A stretch of 64,000 bases of DNA from DATKUC01 sp964553615 (GTDB lineage: Bacteria > Spirochaetota > Spirochaetia > DSM-27196 > DATKUC01). The stretch lies in assembly GCA_964553615.1 (NCBI GenBank), contig CAZKMA010000008.1:1-64000 (forward strand), read 5' to 3'. The notes under the pieces were generated by a model. The model worked only from the letters and a program-made list of their open reading frames with translations. It made no database searches and had not been told where the DNA came from. Shown here in pieces: positions 19,534 to 30,877 of the stretch. Each line of letters opens with the position of its first letter. Position 1 is the first letter of the stretch. The translations under genes and the position numbers were made by a program.

Positions 19534-20382
19534 ATGAAATCACTCAGCGATTGTTATCAACTCAACAACGGCGTTCAAATTCCCTGCGTCGGTTTCGGTA
19601 CCTGGCAGACACCGAATGGAGAGACTGCCGTCTCTTCCGTAAAGGAAGCCATTGAGCGCGGATATCGGCACATCGATACCGCTGCCGGATATGACAACGA
19701 AGAGGGTGTCGGAATTGGTGTAAAGAAGAGTGGAGTGCCCCGAAAAGAGCTTTTCATTACGAGCAAGTTGACCAATACGGACCACGGTTACGACGCCACC
19801 ATGAAAGGCTTCGCCCTGACCATGAAAAAACTTGATATGGACTATCTTGACCTGTATTTGATTCATTGGCCGAATCCGCTGCCCTTCAGAAGCAACTGGA
19901 AAGAGGCCAACGCCGGCTCATGGAAAGCCTTCGAAGAGTTGTATGAAGCAGGGAAGATTCGTGCAATCGGAATCAGCAATTTCCTGCCGCATCATACTGA
20001 TGCGCTTCTTGAAACTGCCAAAGTTCCGCCAATGGTCAACCAGATACGTCTCTGTCCAGGCGAAACGCAACCGAAGGTTTCCGACTATTGCAGGGCGCAC
20101 AACATTCTCCTTGAAGCGTACAGTCCCCTCGGAACCGGCCTTGTTTTCGACATTCCAGAGATGAAGGCCCTCTCGGAAAAGTACGGAAAGTCCATCGCGC
20201 AGATCTGCCTGCGTTGGAGCCTCCAGATGGGATATCTTCCCCTGCCAAAGTCCGTAACACCGTCCCGAATCAAGGAAAACGGTGATATTTTCGATTTCGA
20301 GCTTTCCGCCGCCGATGTAGAAACCATTTCTTCGGTGAAGGATGCCGGCGAGACCAAGGATCCGGACACGGTCTCCTTCTAG
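19534..20382 (+). CDS. Aldo/keto reductase
   Basis: 282 residues from ATG 19534, which has GGAGGAGG eight bases upstream; the frame is open to 19483, but the earlier ATG lacks a ribosome site. NAD(P)H-dependent reductase of carbonyl compounds, AKR fold. The catalytic tetrad is complete: D48 and Y53 (HIDTAAGYDNE), K78 (FITSKL) and H111 (LIHWPNP). VTPSRIKEN near the end corresponds to the NADPH phosphate-binding loop (usual I-PKS-..RI..N). Related to the 2,5-diketo-D-gluconate reductase branch. Ends before a strong terminator, so monocistronic. Confidence 0.92.
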   Translation: MKSLSDCYQLNNGVQIPCVGFGTWQTPNGETAVSSVKEAIERGYRHIDTAAGYDNEEGVGIGVKKSGVPRKELFITSKLTNTDHGYDATMKGFALTMKKLDMDYLDLYLIHWPNPLPFRSNWKEANAGSWKAFEELYEAGKIRAIGISNFLPHHTDALLETAKVPPMVNQIRLCPGETQPKVSDYCRAHNILLEAYSPLGTGLVFDIPEMKALSEKYGKSIAQICLRWSLQMGYLPLPKSVTPSRIKENGDIFDFELSAADVETISSVKDAGETKDPDTVSF

Positions 20383-20404
20383 AGAGTAGGCCCGCGCGGG
20401 ACCC

Positions 20405-20437
20405 TCCGGCCGGGACCCTCCGGCCGGGTTTTTTTTT
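20405..20437 (+). terminator. Rho-independent terminator after AKR gene
   Basis: A GC-rich stem of about 9-10 bp (20405-20414 with 20419-20428, four-base loop) is followed by nine T. It is built from a tandem 14-bp repeat ACCCTCCGGCCGGG at 20401-20414 and 20415-20428. Confidence 0.9.
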
Positions 20438-20612
20438 GCAAACGCTCTGCCTCCTTTTACTTGCCACTTGAATCGCGCTGTCTGCACCTGCCCCTTCACC
20501 GGCGCTCACTGGTTGACATCTCCAATTCTCCCCCACGGCGCGACCGAGATCCAACGGTCTACCGTATGGGAACTCCCACCATTGCATGATAGGATTCCAG
20601 CAAGGAGACACG

Positions 20613-22466
20613 ATGAGCATTCGGCTGAAGCTACTTTTCATAATAGTGACCATGGTCGCCTCTTTCGTCGTTGCTGCAACCACCTACTTCGCACTTACGG
20701 CTCCGCTGCAGAAGATTTCGGACGAGGAAATGTCACTTACGGAATTGAGAAATGCGTTTATCCAACAGGGACTGGCGGCGAGCAAACTGGCAACGTTGCC
20801 GTTCGGGCAGGCGGTCGCAGGATTCAAGGCAGCAAATACGAGTACTGCCGCTGCATTTCTGCGCGTGCAGAAACTCACTCTCTTGCCGACGATGAACCCG
20901 TCAATTCGAAAATCCCTCGAAGTAATCCGGAACCTGAAATCGCTGCTCGATCAATATAGTGCACGTTTTACCCGCGATATTACGGCCCTGGGCGACGTTT
21001 TCGATCGCCTTGCTCCGGGTGCCGGGGGAACGGAATCGCTTTTCGGTATCTACGGTACTGCCGTCAGGGCGGAGATAGCCGGTAACGCTGATGGGATCAC
21101 CAGTGTTGCACGCATCCATCAGTGGCTTGATGAATTGAATACGATTTCCAAAGGATACGCAGAAAGTGTTGCAATAATTGACAGACAGTTCGCCTCGATT
21201 ACACACGACGTTCGGGCTATTGAAGACCGCGGCAAAATCGCAACGCTCGCAATTGTCTTCGCGCTTATTCTATTTACCACCTTGCTGGCTATCTTTCTGT
21301 CGAATCGCATTGTCCGTGCCATCCACGCAATTGAACGCAACATTTCACTGTTGAAAGGTGGAGACCTGACTCAGGTCTTTTCGCTGACGTCGAGGGATGA
21401 AATCGGCACACTGAGCGGAAATCTGAACGAGTTCCTCGCTTCGCTCCGGGAATCGCTGGACAGGATTCAGACGCGGTCCGAAGAGAATATCCGGCTGAAA
21501 GACAGCCTCGTCGCGTCGACCGAAGAGACTTCCGCTGCGGCATCCCAGATAGGGGCTAATGCGTCCTCAATCAGTCAGAGCAACTCGGCACTCGACGACC
21601 AGCTGTTGAACGCCGGGGAGGCGGTCCGGGGTATTGCCGCCGGTATCCAGGGACTGGACAGACAGATTCAGGAGCAGATGGCAATGGTCGAAGAATCTAC
21701 GGCGTCCGTGACCGAGATGATTACCTCAATGTCGAACGTCGCAACCATTGCCGACCAGCGCCGAGCGGCAGCCAACCGTCTTCTGGACACAGTAAGCAAG
21801 GGCGGGCGAAAGATGAACGCCACTTTCGACGGCGTGTCTCGAATCATCCGCAGCGTGGAGAATATTCAGGACATCACCTCCGTCATCGAGAACCTGAGCG
21901 CGCAAACCAATCTCCTTGCAATGAATGCGGCAATCGAGGCGGCCCACGCGGGGGAAGCAGGCAGAGGCTTCGCCGTGGTGGCGGGAGAGATACGCAAGCT
22001 CGCAGAAGCCTCCGCACGGAACAGCAATGAAGTTGCCCGAAATCTGGAGGAGATCATTGGAAGTGTCACCAATGCGGGAACCGCAAATCGTGATCTCGGC
22101 GATGCATTCAAAGAAATCGAAGAGGAGACGCGCTCGCTTAACACCTCGCTCGAAGAGATCTTTGCAAGCATGTCGGAGCTGCGCTCGGGAGGGCAGCAGA
22201 TACTGCAGGCCATGACCCTACTTCAGGATGTCTCGAACAACGTACGCTCCGATTCGACCGACATGAGTCGCAACGCGTCCTCCATTCAGGAAACAATGGA
22301 GCTCATTCAGCGTGTCAGCGCCGAAGTCCGCCAGGGCATGGCGGAGATCGCCTCAGGAATTCAGGAGATGCACAGCGCCTTCGGGAGTGTCTATCATATG
22401 GCGGAGGAATCCGGACAGATCGGCGTAGCGTTGAACGGGGAACTTTCACGATTCAAGACGCGCTGA
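20613..22466 (+). CDS. Methyl-accepting chemotaxis protein
   Basis: 617 residues from ATG 20613 with AGGAGA five bases upstream. TM1 (about 8-30), a ~180-residue helical periplasmic sensor domain, TM2 (about 216-240), HAMP (SNRIVRAIHAIERNI...) and a cytoplasmic signalling domain. The hairpin tip is VIENLSAQTNLLAMNAAIEAAHAGEAGRG (abridged here to its ends) with the standard Glu/Gln-rich interaction motif. No CZB domain and no C-terminal pentapeptide. The sensor domain resembles the four-helix-bundle class; ligand unknown. Confidence 0.92.
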   Translation: MSIRLKLLFIIVTMVASFVVAATTYFALTAPLQKISDEEMSLTELRNAFIQQGLAASKLATLPFGQAVAGFKAANTSTAAAFLRVQKLTLLPTMNPSIRKSLEVIRNLKSLLDQYSARFTRDITALGDVFDRLAPGAGGTESLFGIYGTAVRAEIAGNADGITSVARIHQWLDELNTISKGYAESVAIIDRQFASITHDVRAIEDRGKIATLAIVFALILFTTLLAIFLSNRIVRAIHAIERNISLLKGGDLTQVFSLTSRDEIGTLSGNLNEFLASLRESLDRIQTRSEENIRLKDSLVASTEETSAAASQIGANASSISQSNSALDDQLLNAGEAVRGIAAGIQGLDRQIQEQMAMVEESTASVTEMITSMSNVATIADQRRAAANRLLDTVSKGGRKMNATFDGVSRIIRSVENIQDITSVIENLSAQTNLLAMNAAIEAAHAGEAGRGFAVVAGEIRKLAEASARNSNEVARNLEEIIGSVTNAGTANRDLGDAFKEIEEETRSLNTSLEEIFASMSELRSGGQQILQAMTLLQDVSNNVRSDSTDMSRNASSIQETMELIQRVSAEVRQGMAEIASGIQEMHSAFGSVYHMAEESGQIGVALNGELSRFKTR

Positions 22467-22558
22467 GTTCGAAATGCCGTTTTCCGTCAGGAGATTCAGA
22501 AGGATAGTGGGCCGCTCGCACTTCTGCGGTTTGGTGTGATACGATATGGCGCACATCC

Positions 22559-23317
22559 ATGGGTAGACGCCGCGCAAGACGGGCACGATCGCCCCGTACG
22601 TACACCATCTCCTACCTCCTTTCCCGCCAGCCGAAGGCATTGCAGAAGCGTGCGGGTTATGAAACCATGCTGGCCCACTACAACGCATCGGTGTGGCTGC
22701 AGCGTGTTCGGATAGATCGTCGTTGTTATTCCCTCTTGAACGGGGCGAAGATCGAAGCTCACAACCTCCACCACTTCTACCGGACGTATCGTCTTCCCGC
22801 GGACCCTTTTTTCCCGCTCTTCTTCAGCATGAAGCGTGAATACCTGCAGGAGCGTGCACGGACCAGAGAGGACCGCCGGCTCTACATTCTTGCAGCGTTG
22901 CGATCTCTTCCCGCTCCGGTCCTCGAAACAATTAAGTATCTTGGTTACATCGAGCGTCATTACAATGGAGCGGGAAGTTCTCCGGTCTGGCAGAAGAGCC
23001 TCTTCCCCGGCTCCAAGAAAACTGCCGATACATACGCACGGTACGACACTGCCGCATGGCTCCATCTCTTTCGCGAACACCTCAGGCTTCTTGTCAGGCG
23101 GTATCGGGGTTTCACCGAAAAAGAAGCGGAACGGATCCTTGCGTGCTTTGTTCTCGAACTCACGCCGAAACAAATTCCCCCGCCACTTCCGCCTGCAGCA
23201 GATGTCAGCCGCAGTTATCGCAGGCTGAGCATGCTTCACCATCCCGACCGGGGCGGCAATCCCGACATCTTCATAGAAATCAAACACGCGCGGGATGCGC
23301 TTGCCGAACGACAGTAG
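22559..23317 (+). CDS. Protein with C-terminal J-domain
   Basis: 252 residues from ATG 22559; no clear ribosome site. The first ~200 residues are basic, helical and not recognised. The last ~45 residues form a short J-domain, SYRRLSMLHHPDRGGNPD, with the HPD tripeptide that stimulates DnaK ATPase, followed by a helix AREALA-like (ARDALAERQ). No G/F-rich or zinc-finger region, so it is a class C J-protein. It probably directs DnaK to a specific client through the unknown N-terminal region. Confidence 0.75.
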   Translation: MGRRRARRARSPRTYTISYLLSRQPKALQKRAGYETMLAHYNASVWLQRVRIDRRCYSLLNGAKIEAHNLHHFYRTYRLPADPFFPLFFSMKREYLQERARTREDRRLYILAALRSLPAPVLETIKYLGYIERHYNGAGSSPVWQKSLFPGSKKTADTYARYDTAAWLHLFREHLRLLVRRYRGFTEKEAERILACFVLELTPKQIPPPLPPAADVSRSYRRLSMLHHPDRGGNPDIFIEIKHARDALAERQ

Positions 23318-23325
23318 TACGCGGT

Positions 23326-23370
23326 TATGCAAAATGCATCCCAGGAGCGGGAAATCATGCATTTTGCATA
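23326..23370. repeat. 14-bp perfect inverted repeat
   Basis: TATGCAAAATGCAT (23326-23339) and ATGCATTTTGCATA (23357-23370) pair perfectly across 17 bases. It lies ten bases after the J-domain gene stop and is not followed by a T-run on the plus strand. It may be an mRNA 3' hairpin or an operator for the downstream lipoprotein. Confidence 0.7.
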
Positions 23371-23498
23371 TCCCTCCCATCTTGCTTCAAAGCCAAGAAT
23401 CTTACAACTAATTACCATACAATGGTTTAAAAAGGAACCCTCCTGTTGGCCCGGTTATTGCATCTATTCAGTGTGAGTGTGCCTGAAGGAGGCCGGGA

Positions 23499-24290
23499 AT
23501 GAAACGACAGATAATGCAGATTTTTTCAGTGTTGGCACTGTTCATCCTCTATAGCTGTTCCAATCCGGTGCTCTCAACGCCGACCGCCACGGATGGAAGC
23601 TCATCCGGCGGGACAACTCCCGCCGACAACGGCGTAACCGTAGATCCGGCGCAGGGCATCGTGGCAGGTTTCGATTTCAATGACAACATTGACGCAAACA
23701 GCCCCGCACAGATCGTTGGCGGAGCGCAGTGGGTAGATGGAATCTCCGGGCAGGCACTCGAGTTCACCCAGGATGGGCAGTATGTATTCCTTCCGGACTC
23801 CAATTCTCTCGACCTTTCAACCGCCGGAACGGTGGAGGCCTGGGTATATCCCTACCAGAACATCATCGGGGCGGGCATTGTCCACAAAGGCGTGGCTACT
23901 GATTTTTCAGACGAAGCCTACACAATGCAATACTGGATGCCGGGGCAACCCTCTTTCGGGATAACCAGTGAGAGCGGTACCTTCGTCAACGTAATCGACA
24001 CGACAGCGCTCAGTTTGAACCAATGGCACCATATCGTCGGCACCTGGGACAGTACAGAATGCCTGTTGTCGCTCTACGTAGACGGCGCACTCGTCAAACA
24101 AAAGACGCTTCCGGCAGACTTTGTGGTCAGGAATTCCAGTGGCGGCCTCATCATCGGGCAGCAGATTCCCGACCCCAGTGCAAGTTACGGAGACTATCCG
24201 TTCAACGGCAGAATAGACAATGTAACCATACTGAATCGTGCGCTTACGGCTTCCGAGGTGTCCGCACGGTATTCAGCCCTTGCGCCATGA
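23499..24290 (+). CDS. LamG-domain lipoprotein
   Basis: 263 residues with a lipoprotein signal (ALFILYSCSN, lipidation at C20). A Ser/Thr/Gly/Pro-rich linker (26-45) precedes a concanavalin-like LamG/LamGL jelly-roll: FDFNDNIDANS, GQALEFTQDGQYVFLPDS, GTVEAWVYP, WHHIVGTWD, LYVDGALV, and the terminal FNGRIDNVTILNRALTASEV. Such domains bind carbohydrates or proteins at the cell surface. AAGGAGGCCGGGA precedes the ATG. No catalytic domain is attached. Confidence 0.85.
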   Translation: MKRQIMQIFSVLALFILYSCSNPVLSTPTATDGSSSGGTTPADNGVTVDPAQGIVAGFDFNDNIDANSPAQIVGGAQWVDGISGQALEFTQDGQYVFLPDSNSLDLSTAGTVEAWVYPYQNIIGAGIVHKGVATDFSDEAYTMQYWMPGQPSFGITSESGTFVNVIDTTALSLNQWHHIVGTWDSTECLLSLYVDGALVKQKTLPADFVVRNSSGGLIIGQQIPDPSASYGDYPFNGRIDNVTILNRALTASEVSARYSALAP

Positions 24291-24320
24291 CGCGCCACTC
24301 TTGCGCCATGACACGCCCCC
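24279..24320 (+). repeat. 21-bp tandem duplication over a stop codon
   Basis: Two near-identical 21-bp units starting CTTGCGCCATGAC at 24279 and 24300. The first contains the TGA stop of the LamG gene (24288-24290). The remaining sequence to 24474 shows no gene. Confidence 0.6.
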
Positions 24321-24474
24321 TCGACTCCGTTACCGGAGGGCCGGGAGCCGCACGGGTTCCGCACACGCTCAAAGATTTCGAAACCTGATCGATCGATTGC
24401 CCGCTCAGTGAAACTGCAGGTCGCGCAACGATCGAGCAACGGTCCCGCAACGCCGTTACAGTAACGTCGTTGAT

Positions 24475-25374
24475 ATGAAAAGACCGAAGTCCATAACGGC
24501 TGCCGGACTATTCGTCATGACAGTCATTGTCTCAGTACTGAGCACTGCATGCAGCCATTCGGGGATGTCCGGACGATTGGCGCAGGATGTCCGGGATTTC
24601 CCCAGCGTCCCAACGTCATTTCATGATCTGGACCATGCGCTTCGTTCCAGTCCGCAGGCTTCTCCACGTGGTTCCACAGAGCGACTTCCGGACCGTGATA
24701 CACCTGCAGACTGGATACACGCCGGCGCACCGGCGGGAACCTGTTATATTGAATCCCGTTCAACCGGCGAGCGCCAGATTCTCGCCCTCGCACTCAAAGG
24801 AGGGGTCCAGGATGAATGGGTATACTTCAACTCGTTTTCGCTCTGGGTGGATGTTGGGACAAACGAAAGCAGAAATTCCGTGACAACCAACTTCAACCCG
24901 GTGCGCGACATACTTGCATCCGTGGCTGACCGGCCGTTGCAGGTGTACGTCTATCGCGTTCATTCAGTGGGTGCGCATTCCGGAGGTCGGATTTGTCCGC
25001 CTGATTCCGCAGAGATCTCTGAGTTTGCATATATTAAACATGAGCTCCGTAAGCGATTCGGGGTAGATGCCGTGGCAAAGCTTGTCGACGAATGCGGTAT
25101 GTGGACATACGAGATTCTCGACGAGTCTGAACATTTGTTTTTTAGGCCGGATTTCACTGCGGAGTTTCCCGGATCAAATCCGGAAATCGGTGCTGTCGGC
25201 CATCTTTCCGGCATGAAGGTCAGCTCAGACCGACGGGCAGAGTTGTTGGATATCCTGGACGCTACTCTCGACCGGATTGCGAACGATCCGGCACTGACCC
25301 GGGACCAGAGAATTTCAGAATACTTGAAGGCGGCAAAACATCTCGGTGTGTTCGCCGGCTATGCAATGATGTAG
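24475..25374 (+). CDS. Hypothetical lipoprotein
   Basis: 299 residues from ATG 24475. The signal ends VSVLSTACSHSG, consistent with lipidation at C26. The rest is soluble and mixed alpha/beta with one pair of Cys near residue 180-215 that might form a disulfide. I do not recognise the family. A ~270-base gap with the glnN promoter follows. Confidence 0.6.
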   Translation: MKRPKSITAAGLFVMTVIVSVLSTACSHSGMSGRLAQDVRDFPSVPTSFHDLDHALRSSPQASPRGSTERLPDRDTPADWIHAGAPAGTCYIESRSTGERQILALALKGGVQDEWVYFNSFSLWVDVGTNESRNSVTTNFNPVRDILASVADRPLQVYVYRVHSVGAHSGGRICPPDSAEISEFAYIKHELRKRFGVDAVAKLVDECGMWTYEILDESEHLFFRPDFTAEFPGSNPEIGAVGHLSGMKVSSDRRAELLDILDATLDRIANDPALTRDQRISEYLKAAKHLGVFAGYAMM

Positions 25375-25572
25375 ACACCTCACAACGGTTTCGCGCATCG
25401 CCCACCGCAATACTACACAATTGTAGGACCATGAACAGAGTTGTAGGAATTCAGGCAGCGTCTCCGCCTGTTCAGGTCAGGATTTCCCGCTGTTTTCCCG
25501 GGAACAGCACATATTTCCGGCTTCTATTCCTCCCGCACGCACGGCAGCGTCATGAAAAACTGATTGTTGGAT

Positions 25573-25589
25573 TTGGCACGGATATTGCT
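25573..25589 (+). promoter_or_regulatory. Sigma-54 promoter of glnN
   Basis: TTGGCACG-N4-TTGCT, a near-perfect match to the -24/-12 consensus (YTGGCACG-N4-TTGCW), with the GG and GC dinucleotides exactly 12 bp apart. Transcription would start near 25600, leaving a ~70-base leader. Two TTGTAGGA copies (near 25422 and 25441) lie upstream at a distance where an activator could bind. Confidence 0.8.
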
Positions 25590-25669
25590 TACATTGTGGA
25601 GATCTGAAGGGAATATTTAATCCCATTCGGAACCTCAAATGGATCAGAATGCTTACAAGGAGTACCAAC

Positions 25670-27784
<2,115 letters not shown>

Positions 27785-27804
27785 GACTCGCTCAAAATAA
27801 CTTG

Positions 27805-27838
27805 AAAGGCCGGCATCTACGCCGGCCTTTCGTTTTTT
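27805..27838 (+). terminator. Rho-independent terminator of glnN
   Basis: Perfect 10-bp stem AAAGGCCGGC / GCCGGCCTTT (27805-27814, 27821-27830) with a six-base loop and six T at 27833-27838. Confidence 0.95.
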
Positions 27839-27881
27839 CGATACTTGTCCGTTTGTCGGGCCCTCCCTCACTTCATCGCCC

Positions 27882-27910
27882 TTGACGACGCCTGATTTAT
27901 CTGTTACATT
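27882..27910 (+). promoter_or_regulatory. Promoter of the recombinase gene
   Basis: TTGACG (27882-27887), 17-base spacer, TACATT (27905-27910). The -10 overlaps an imperfect dyad GTTACATTAC...GTAATTTGTGTAAC (27903-27931), which could be an operator. Confidence 0.5.
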
Positions 27911-27963
27911 ACTTCACGTAATTTGTGTAACATAGCGCACTACAGCGCAGAAGTCGTGATAGC

Positions 27964-28890
27964 GTGAGGTGGGACAAGTTGACCGGACAAGACAAACTGC
28001 TGAGAGAACTTGAAGACATTCGTGACGGGTATCAGATCGACGTCAAACAATTCATTACATTCGTAAAAGACCGACATCTTCCATTCGTCGACTCACTGAC
28101 GGAATACGCTGCGTGGCTTGACGAGAACCATGACGGAAAGCACTACAGCCCCGCCACTATCAACCGCAAGATTGCAGCTGCGAAAAGCAGGATTCGTTAC
28201 GCGTTCAAGCACAGCTCATCCGCTGACAGCCTCAGCAAGAAGTATCAACTCGAAGAGGTTCTCAAGGGAGTAAAGCTCAAGCGAATAGACGGCTTCTCAG
28301 TGCCGATGGAAAAAATTTTGAGCGTTGAAGAGGTCCGAAAGTTCATCCGGGAAACCAAGGATACGACAATTCGGCTCATGGTACGGTTTCTCATCGGCAC
28401 CGGTGTCCGCATTTCCGAAATGCTTGCCATAGAGCTGTCGGATCTTCATCCGGCCGATAAGGATTTTCTTACAATTCGAATCGTTGGCAAACGGGGAAAA
28501 GAGAGAAGAGTCCACGCGAAAACGAAGTTCATTGAAAGCATCTGCAGCCATTTTCACGGGACCACCTACCTCTTCGAGCATCACGGACGGCCATTCAGCC
28601 GCGTTTCGGTGACGAACCGGATCAAGCACGAATCGTTGAAGACAATCGGGCGCGAAGTCACTGCCCACCAGCTCCGGCACACCTGGGCGGTAATTCAGAT
28701 TCAGTGCGGAAAGGATGTAAGCGCCGTTGCCAGTGCGCTCGGGCATTCAGATCCGGGTCTGACGGCTCGCATGTATGCCGACAAGACTCTCAAACCTGAC
28801 GAGGCGTTTCTTGACATTCAGGAGTCGGAGACAACAAATAAAGGAAGAACCGAGGAAAAGCCCTCGCCGAAAGAACGCCGCGTCTTATAG
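27964..28890 (+). CDS. Tyrosine recombinase (phage integrase family)
   Basis: 308 residues from GTG 27964; TTG 27979 with GAGGTGGG upstream is an alternative. N-terminal SAM-like core-binding domain (~1-100), catalytic domain (~115-285). All active-site residues are present: R149 (GTGVRISE), K176/K179 in the beta-hairpin GKRGKERRVH, H235 and R238 (HQLRHTW), H261 (LGHSD) and the nucleophile Y271 (ARMYADKT). It is of XerC/D size but diverges in sequence. No att sites, tRNA junction or phage genes adjoin it, so it may be a chromosomal or spirochaete-specific recombinase. Target unknown. Confidence 0.88.
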   Translation: MRWDKLTGQDKLLRELEDIRDGYQIDVKQFITFVKDRHLPFVDSLTEYAAWLDENHDGKHYSPATINRKIAAAKSRIRYAFKHSSSADSLSKKYQLEEVLKGVKLKRIDGFSVPMEKILSVEEVRKFIRETKDTTIRLMVRFLIGTGVRISEMLAIELSDLHPADKDFLTIRIVGKRGKERRVHAKTKFIESICSHFHGTTYLFEHHGRPFSRVSVTNRIKHESLKTIGREVTAHQLRHTWAVIQIQCGKDVSAVASALGHSDPGLTARMYADKTLKPDEAFLDIQESETTNKGRTEEKPSPKERRVL

Positions 28891-28990
28891 CCCGCTCATC
28901 CAGTCGCATCTGCTCCATCGTCGCCGTCAACCAGGCATGCGAGCGTTCTGTCGAATCGCTGCGTCGGCGCACTTCAGGTCAAATCGGTCC

Positions 28991-29019
28991 TTGCGGCCGG
29001 CCGGATTTCCTACTATCAT
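28991..29019 (+). promoter_or_regulatory. Promoter of the yej operon
   Basis: TTGCGG (28991-28996), 17-base spacer, TATCAT (29014-29019), about 37 bases upstream of the first yej start codon. Confidence 0.5.
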
Positions 29020-29055
29020 TGTATGTGATTAAGTACCGTCTGCCGGGAGGCTGAT

Positions 29056-30864
29056 ATGAAAAAGTGTGTTCTTTTTCTTCTGATTCTCGTCCTGGTTTCG
29101 GCGGCTGCCTTCGGGGCACCGAGAATCATCGTTTCTCATGCGCTCAGTGTTCACGGTGAACCGAAGTATCCGGCAGGATTTACGCACTTCGACTATGTAA
29201 ATCCCAATGCACCGAAGGGTGGAACGCTGCGAGCGCACGTTATCGGCACTTACGACAACTTCAATCGGTTCGCACAACGAGGCGACCCTGCGGCATCCAG
29301 CTCCTCATTCTATGACACGCTGATGACCCAGTCCGAAGACGAGATCGATGTCTACTACGGCCTTGTCGCCCAGAAGGTTGAATACCCGGAGGACTATTCG
29401 TGGATCATTTTTCACATTGATCCGCGGGCCCGTTTTCAGGATGGAACACCCATTACGGCGGCAGATGTCGTCTACAGCTACAATAAATTCCTTGCCGAAG
29501 GAGTTCCGCAATTCAAACTCTCCTACGCCGGAGTTCAGAAGGTGGAGGCGTTGGACTCCAGACGGGTGAAATTCACTCTCAAGGAGGGAGATCGGGCGCT
29601 CATGGTCTCTCTTGCGGGTTTGACTATCCTCCCGAAACAATTCTGGCAAAATCGGAATCTTGCAGAACCACTCATCCAGATCCCCATGGGATCCGGGGCC
29701 TACACCGTGAAGGATTATAAGATGGGAGAGTACGTGCTCTACGAACGGCGCTCGGATTATTGGGCAAAGGATCTCCCGGCATTGAAGGGTCAGCTCAATT
29801 TCGATTTTGTGCGTTACGACTATTATCGGGACGAGACGGTCGCCTTCGAAGCGTTCAAGGCCGGCGAATATGATCTATACCAGGAGAATATCGCCAAGAA
29901 TTGGGCGACACTCTACACGGGAAAGAATTTTGATGAGGGTTACATCACCAAACAGGAAATTCCGCATCAGATCCCTTTGCCCATGCAGGCCTTCACCTTC
30001 AACATACAACGGCCAATGTTTGCCGACCGGAGAGTTCGCGAGGCGCTCGGATACGCTCTCGATTTTGAATGGATGAATAAGAATCTGTTCTACGGGCAGT
30101 ACACACGAGTGCGCAGCTACTTTGCCAACACCGAGTACGAAGCAAAGGGACTGCCCGGACCGGACGAGCTGAAGATCCTTGAACCGATCAGGGACAAGGT
30201 GCCGGCAGAGGTGTTCACCACCGAATATGATCCCCCCGTTACCGATGGGTCGGGCAACATTCGGAATCAGATACGAACCGCACTCCGTCTGTTCAAGTCA
30301 GCGGGGTGGGAGATACGGAATCAGAAACTCGTCAACGTGAAGACCGGCAAGCCGATGGAATTCGAGCTCATGATCTACAGTCCCTCGATGCAGCGAATTG
30401 CCCTCCCCATTCAGAAAAATCTCGAACGAATGGGTGTTACCATGAATATCCGTATGGTGGACACGAGCCAGTACCTGAATCGTGCGCACGATCGCGATTT
30501 TGATCTCATTGACTGGGGTTACTCGGCGAATCCATATCCGAGCATCGATCTGCGAATTGTGTGGCGTTCGAATTTCCTGGACTCCACCTACAACATGGCC
30601 GGTGTCCAGGACCCGGCGGTTGACTATCTGATTGACGGTATCATTGCAAACCAGGATAACGAGAAAGCTCTTCTCTCATGGGGCCGCGCACTTGACCGGG
30701 TACTTACGTGGAACTTCTATGTCATGCCGATGTGGAATCTCTCCAAGTTTCGTATTGCGTACTGGAACAAGTTCGACCGGCCGGCGATTCGGCCGAAATA
30801 CTCTCTCGGAATAGACAGCTGGTGGATTGATCCAGCAAAAGAAGCCAGACTCCCCTCGAGATAG
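29056..30864 (+). CDS. yejA: Peptide ABC transporter binding protein, YejA-like
   Basis: 602 residues with a signal peptide (1-20, cut after AAAFGA) and GGGAGG upstream of ATG 29056. Family 5 extracellular solute-binding protein of the YejA/microcin C subgroup: HALSVHGEPKYPAGFTHFDYVNPNAPKGG is the typical opening and NPYPSIDLR sits in the ligand domain. It delivers oligopeptides to the YejBEF permease/ATPase. No lipobox Cys is seen, so it is probably a free periplasmic protein. First gene of a four-gene operon. Confidence 0.92.
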   Translation: MKKCVLFLLILVLVSAAAFGAPRIIVSHALSVHGEPKYPAGFTHFDYVNPNAPKGGTLRAHVIGTYDNFNRFAQRGDPAASSSSFYDTLMTQSEDEIDVYYGLVAQKVEYPEDYSWIIFHIDPRARFQDGTPITAADVVYSYNKFLAEGVPQFKLSYAGVQKVEALDSRRVKFTLKEGDRALMVSLAGLTILPKQFWQNRNLAEPLIQIPMGSGAYTVKDYKMGEYVLYERRSDYWAKDLPALKGQLNFDFVRYDYYRDETVAFEAFKAGEYDLYQENIAKNWATLYTGKNFDEGYITKQEIPHQIPLPMQAFTFNIQRPMFADRRVREALGYALDFEWMNKNLFYGQYTRVRSYFANTEYEAKGLPGPDELKILEPIRDKVPAEVFTTEYDPPVTDGSGNIRNQIRTALRLFKSAGWEIRNQKLVNVKTGKPMEFELMIYSPSMQRIALPIQKNLERMGVTMNIRMVDTSQYLNRAHDRDFDLIDWGYSANPYPSIDLRIVWRSNFLDSTYNMAGVQDPAVDYLIDGIIANQDNEKALLSWGRALDRVLTWNFYVMPMWNLSKFRIAYWNKFDRPAIRPKYSLGIDSWWIDPAKEARLPSR

Positions 30865-30877
30865 TTTCGGAGGACCG

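Noticed and set aside
20391..20400. CCCGCGCGGG palindrome as a separate terminator stem
   Set aside because: It is not next to the T-run; the stem at 20405-20428 explains the terminator better.
22496..23380. Long minus-strand open frame opposite the J-domain gene
   Set aside because: The plus strand has the HPD J-domain, and the minus translation shows no motif; it is an antisense shadow.
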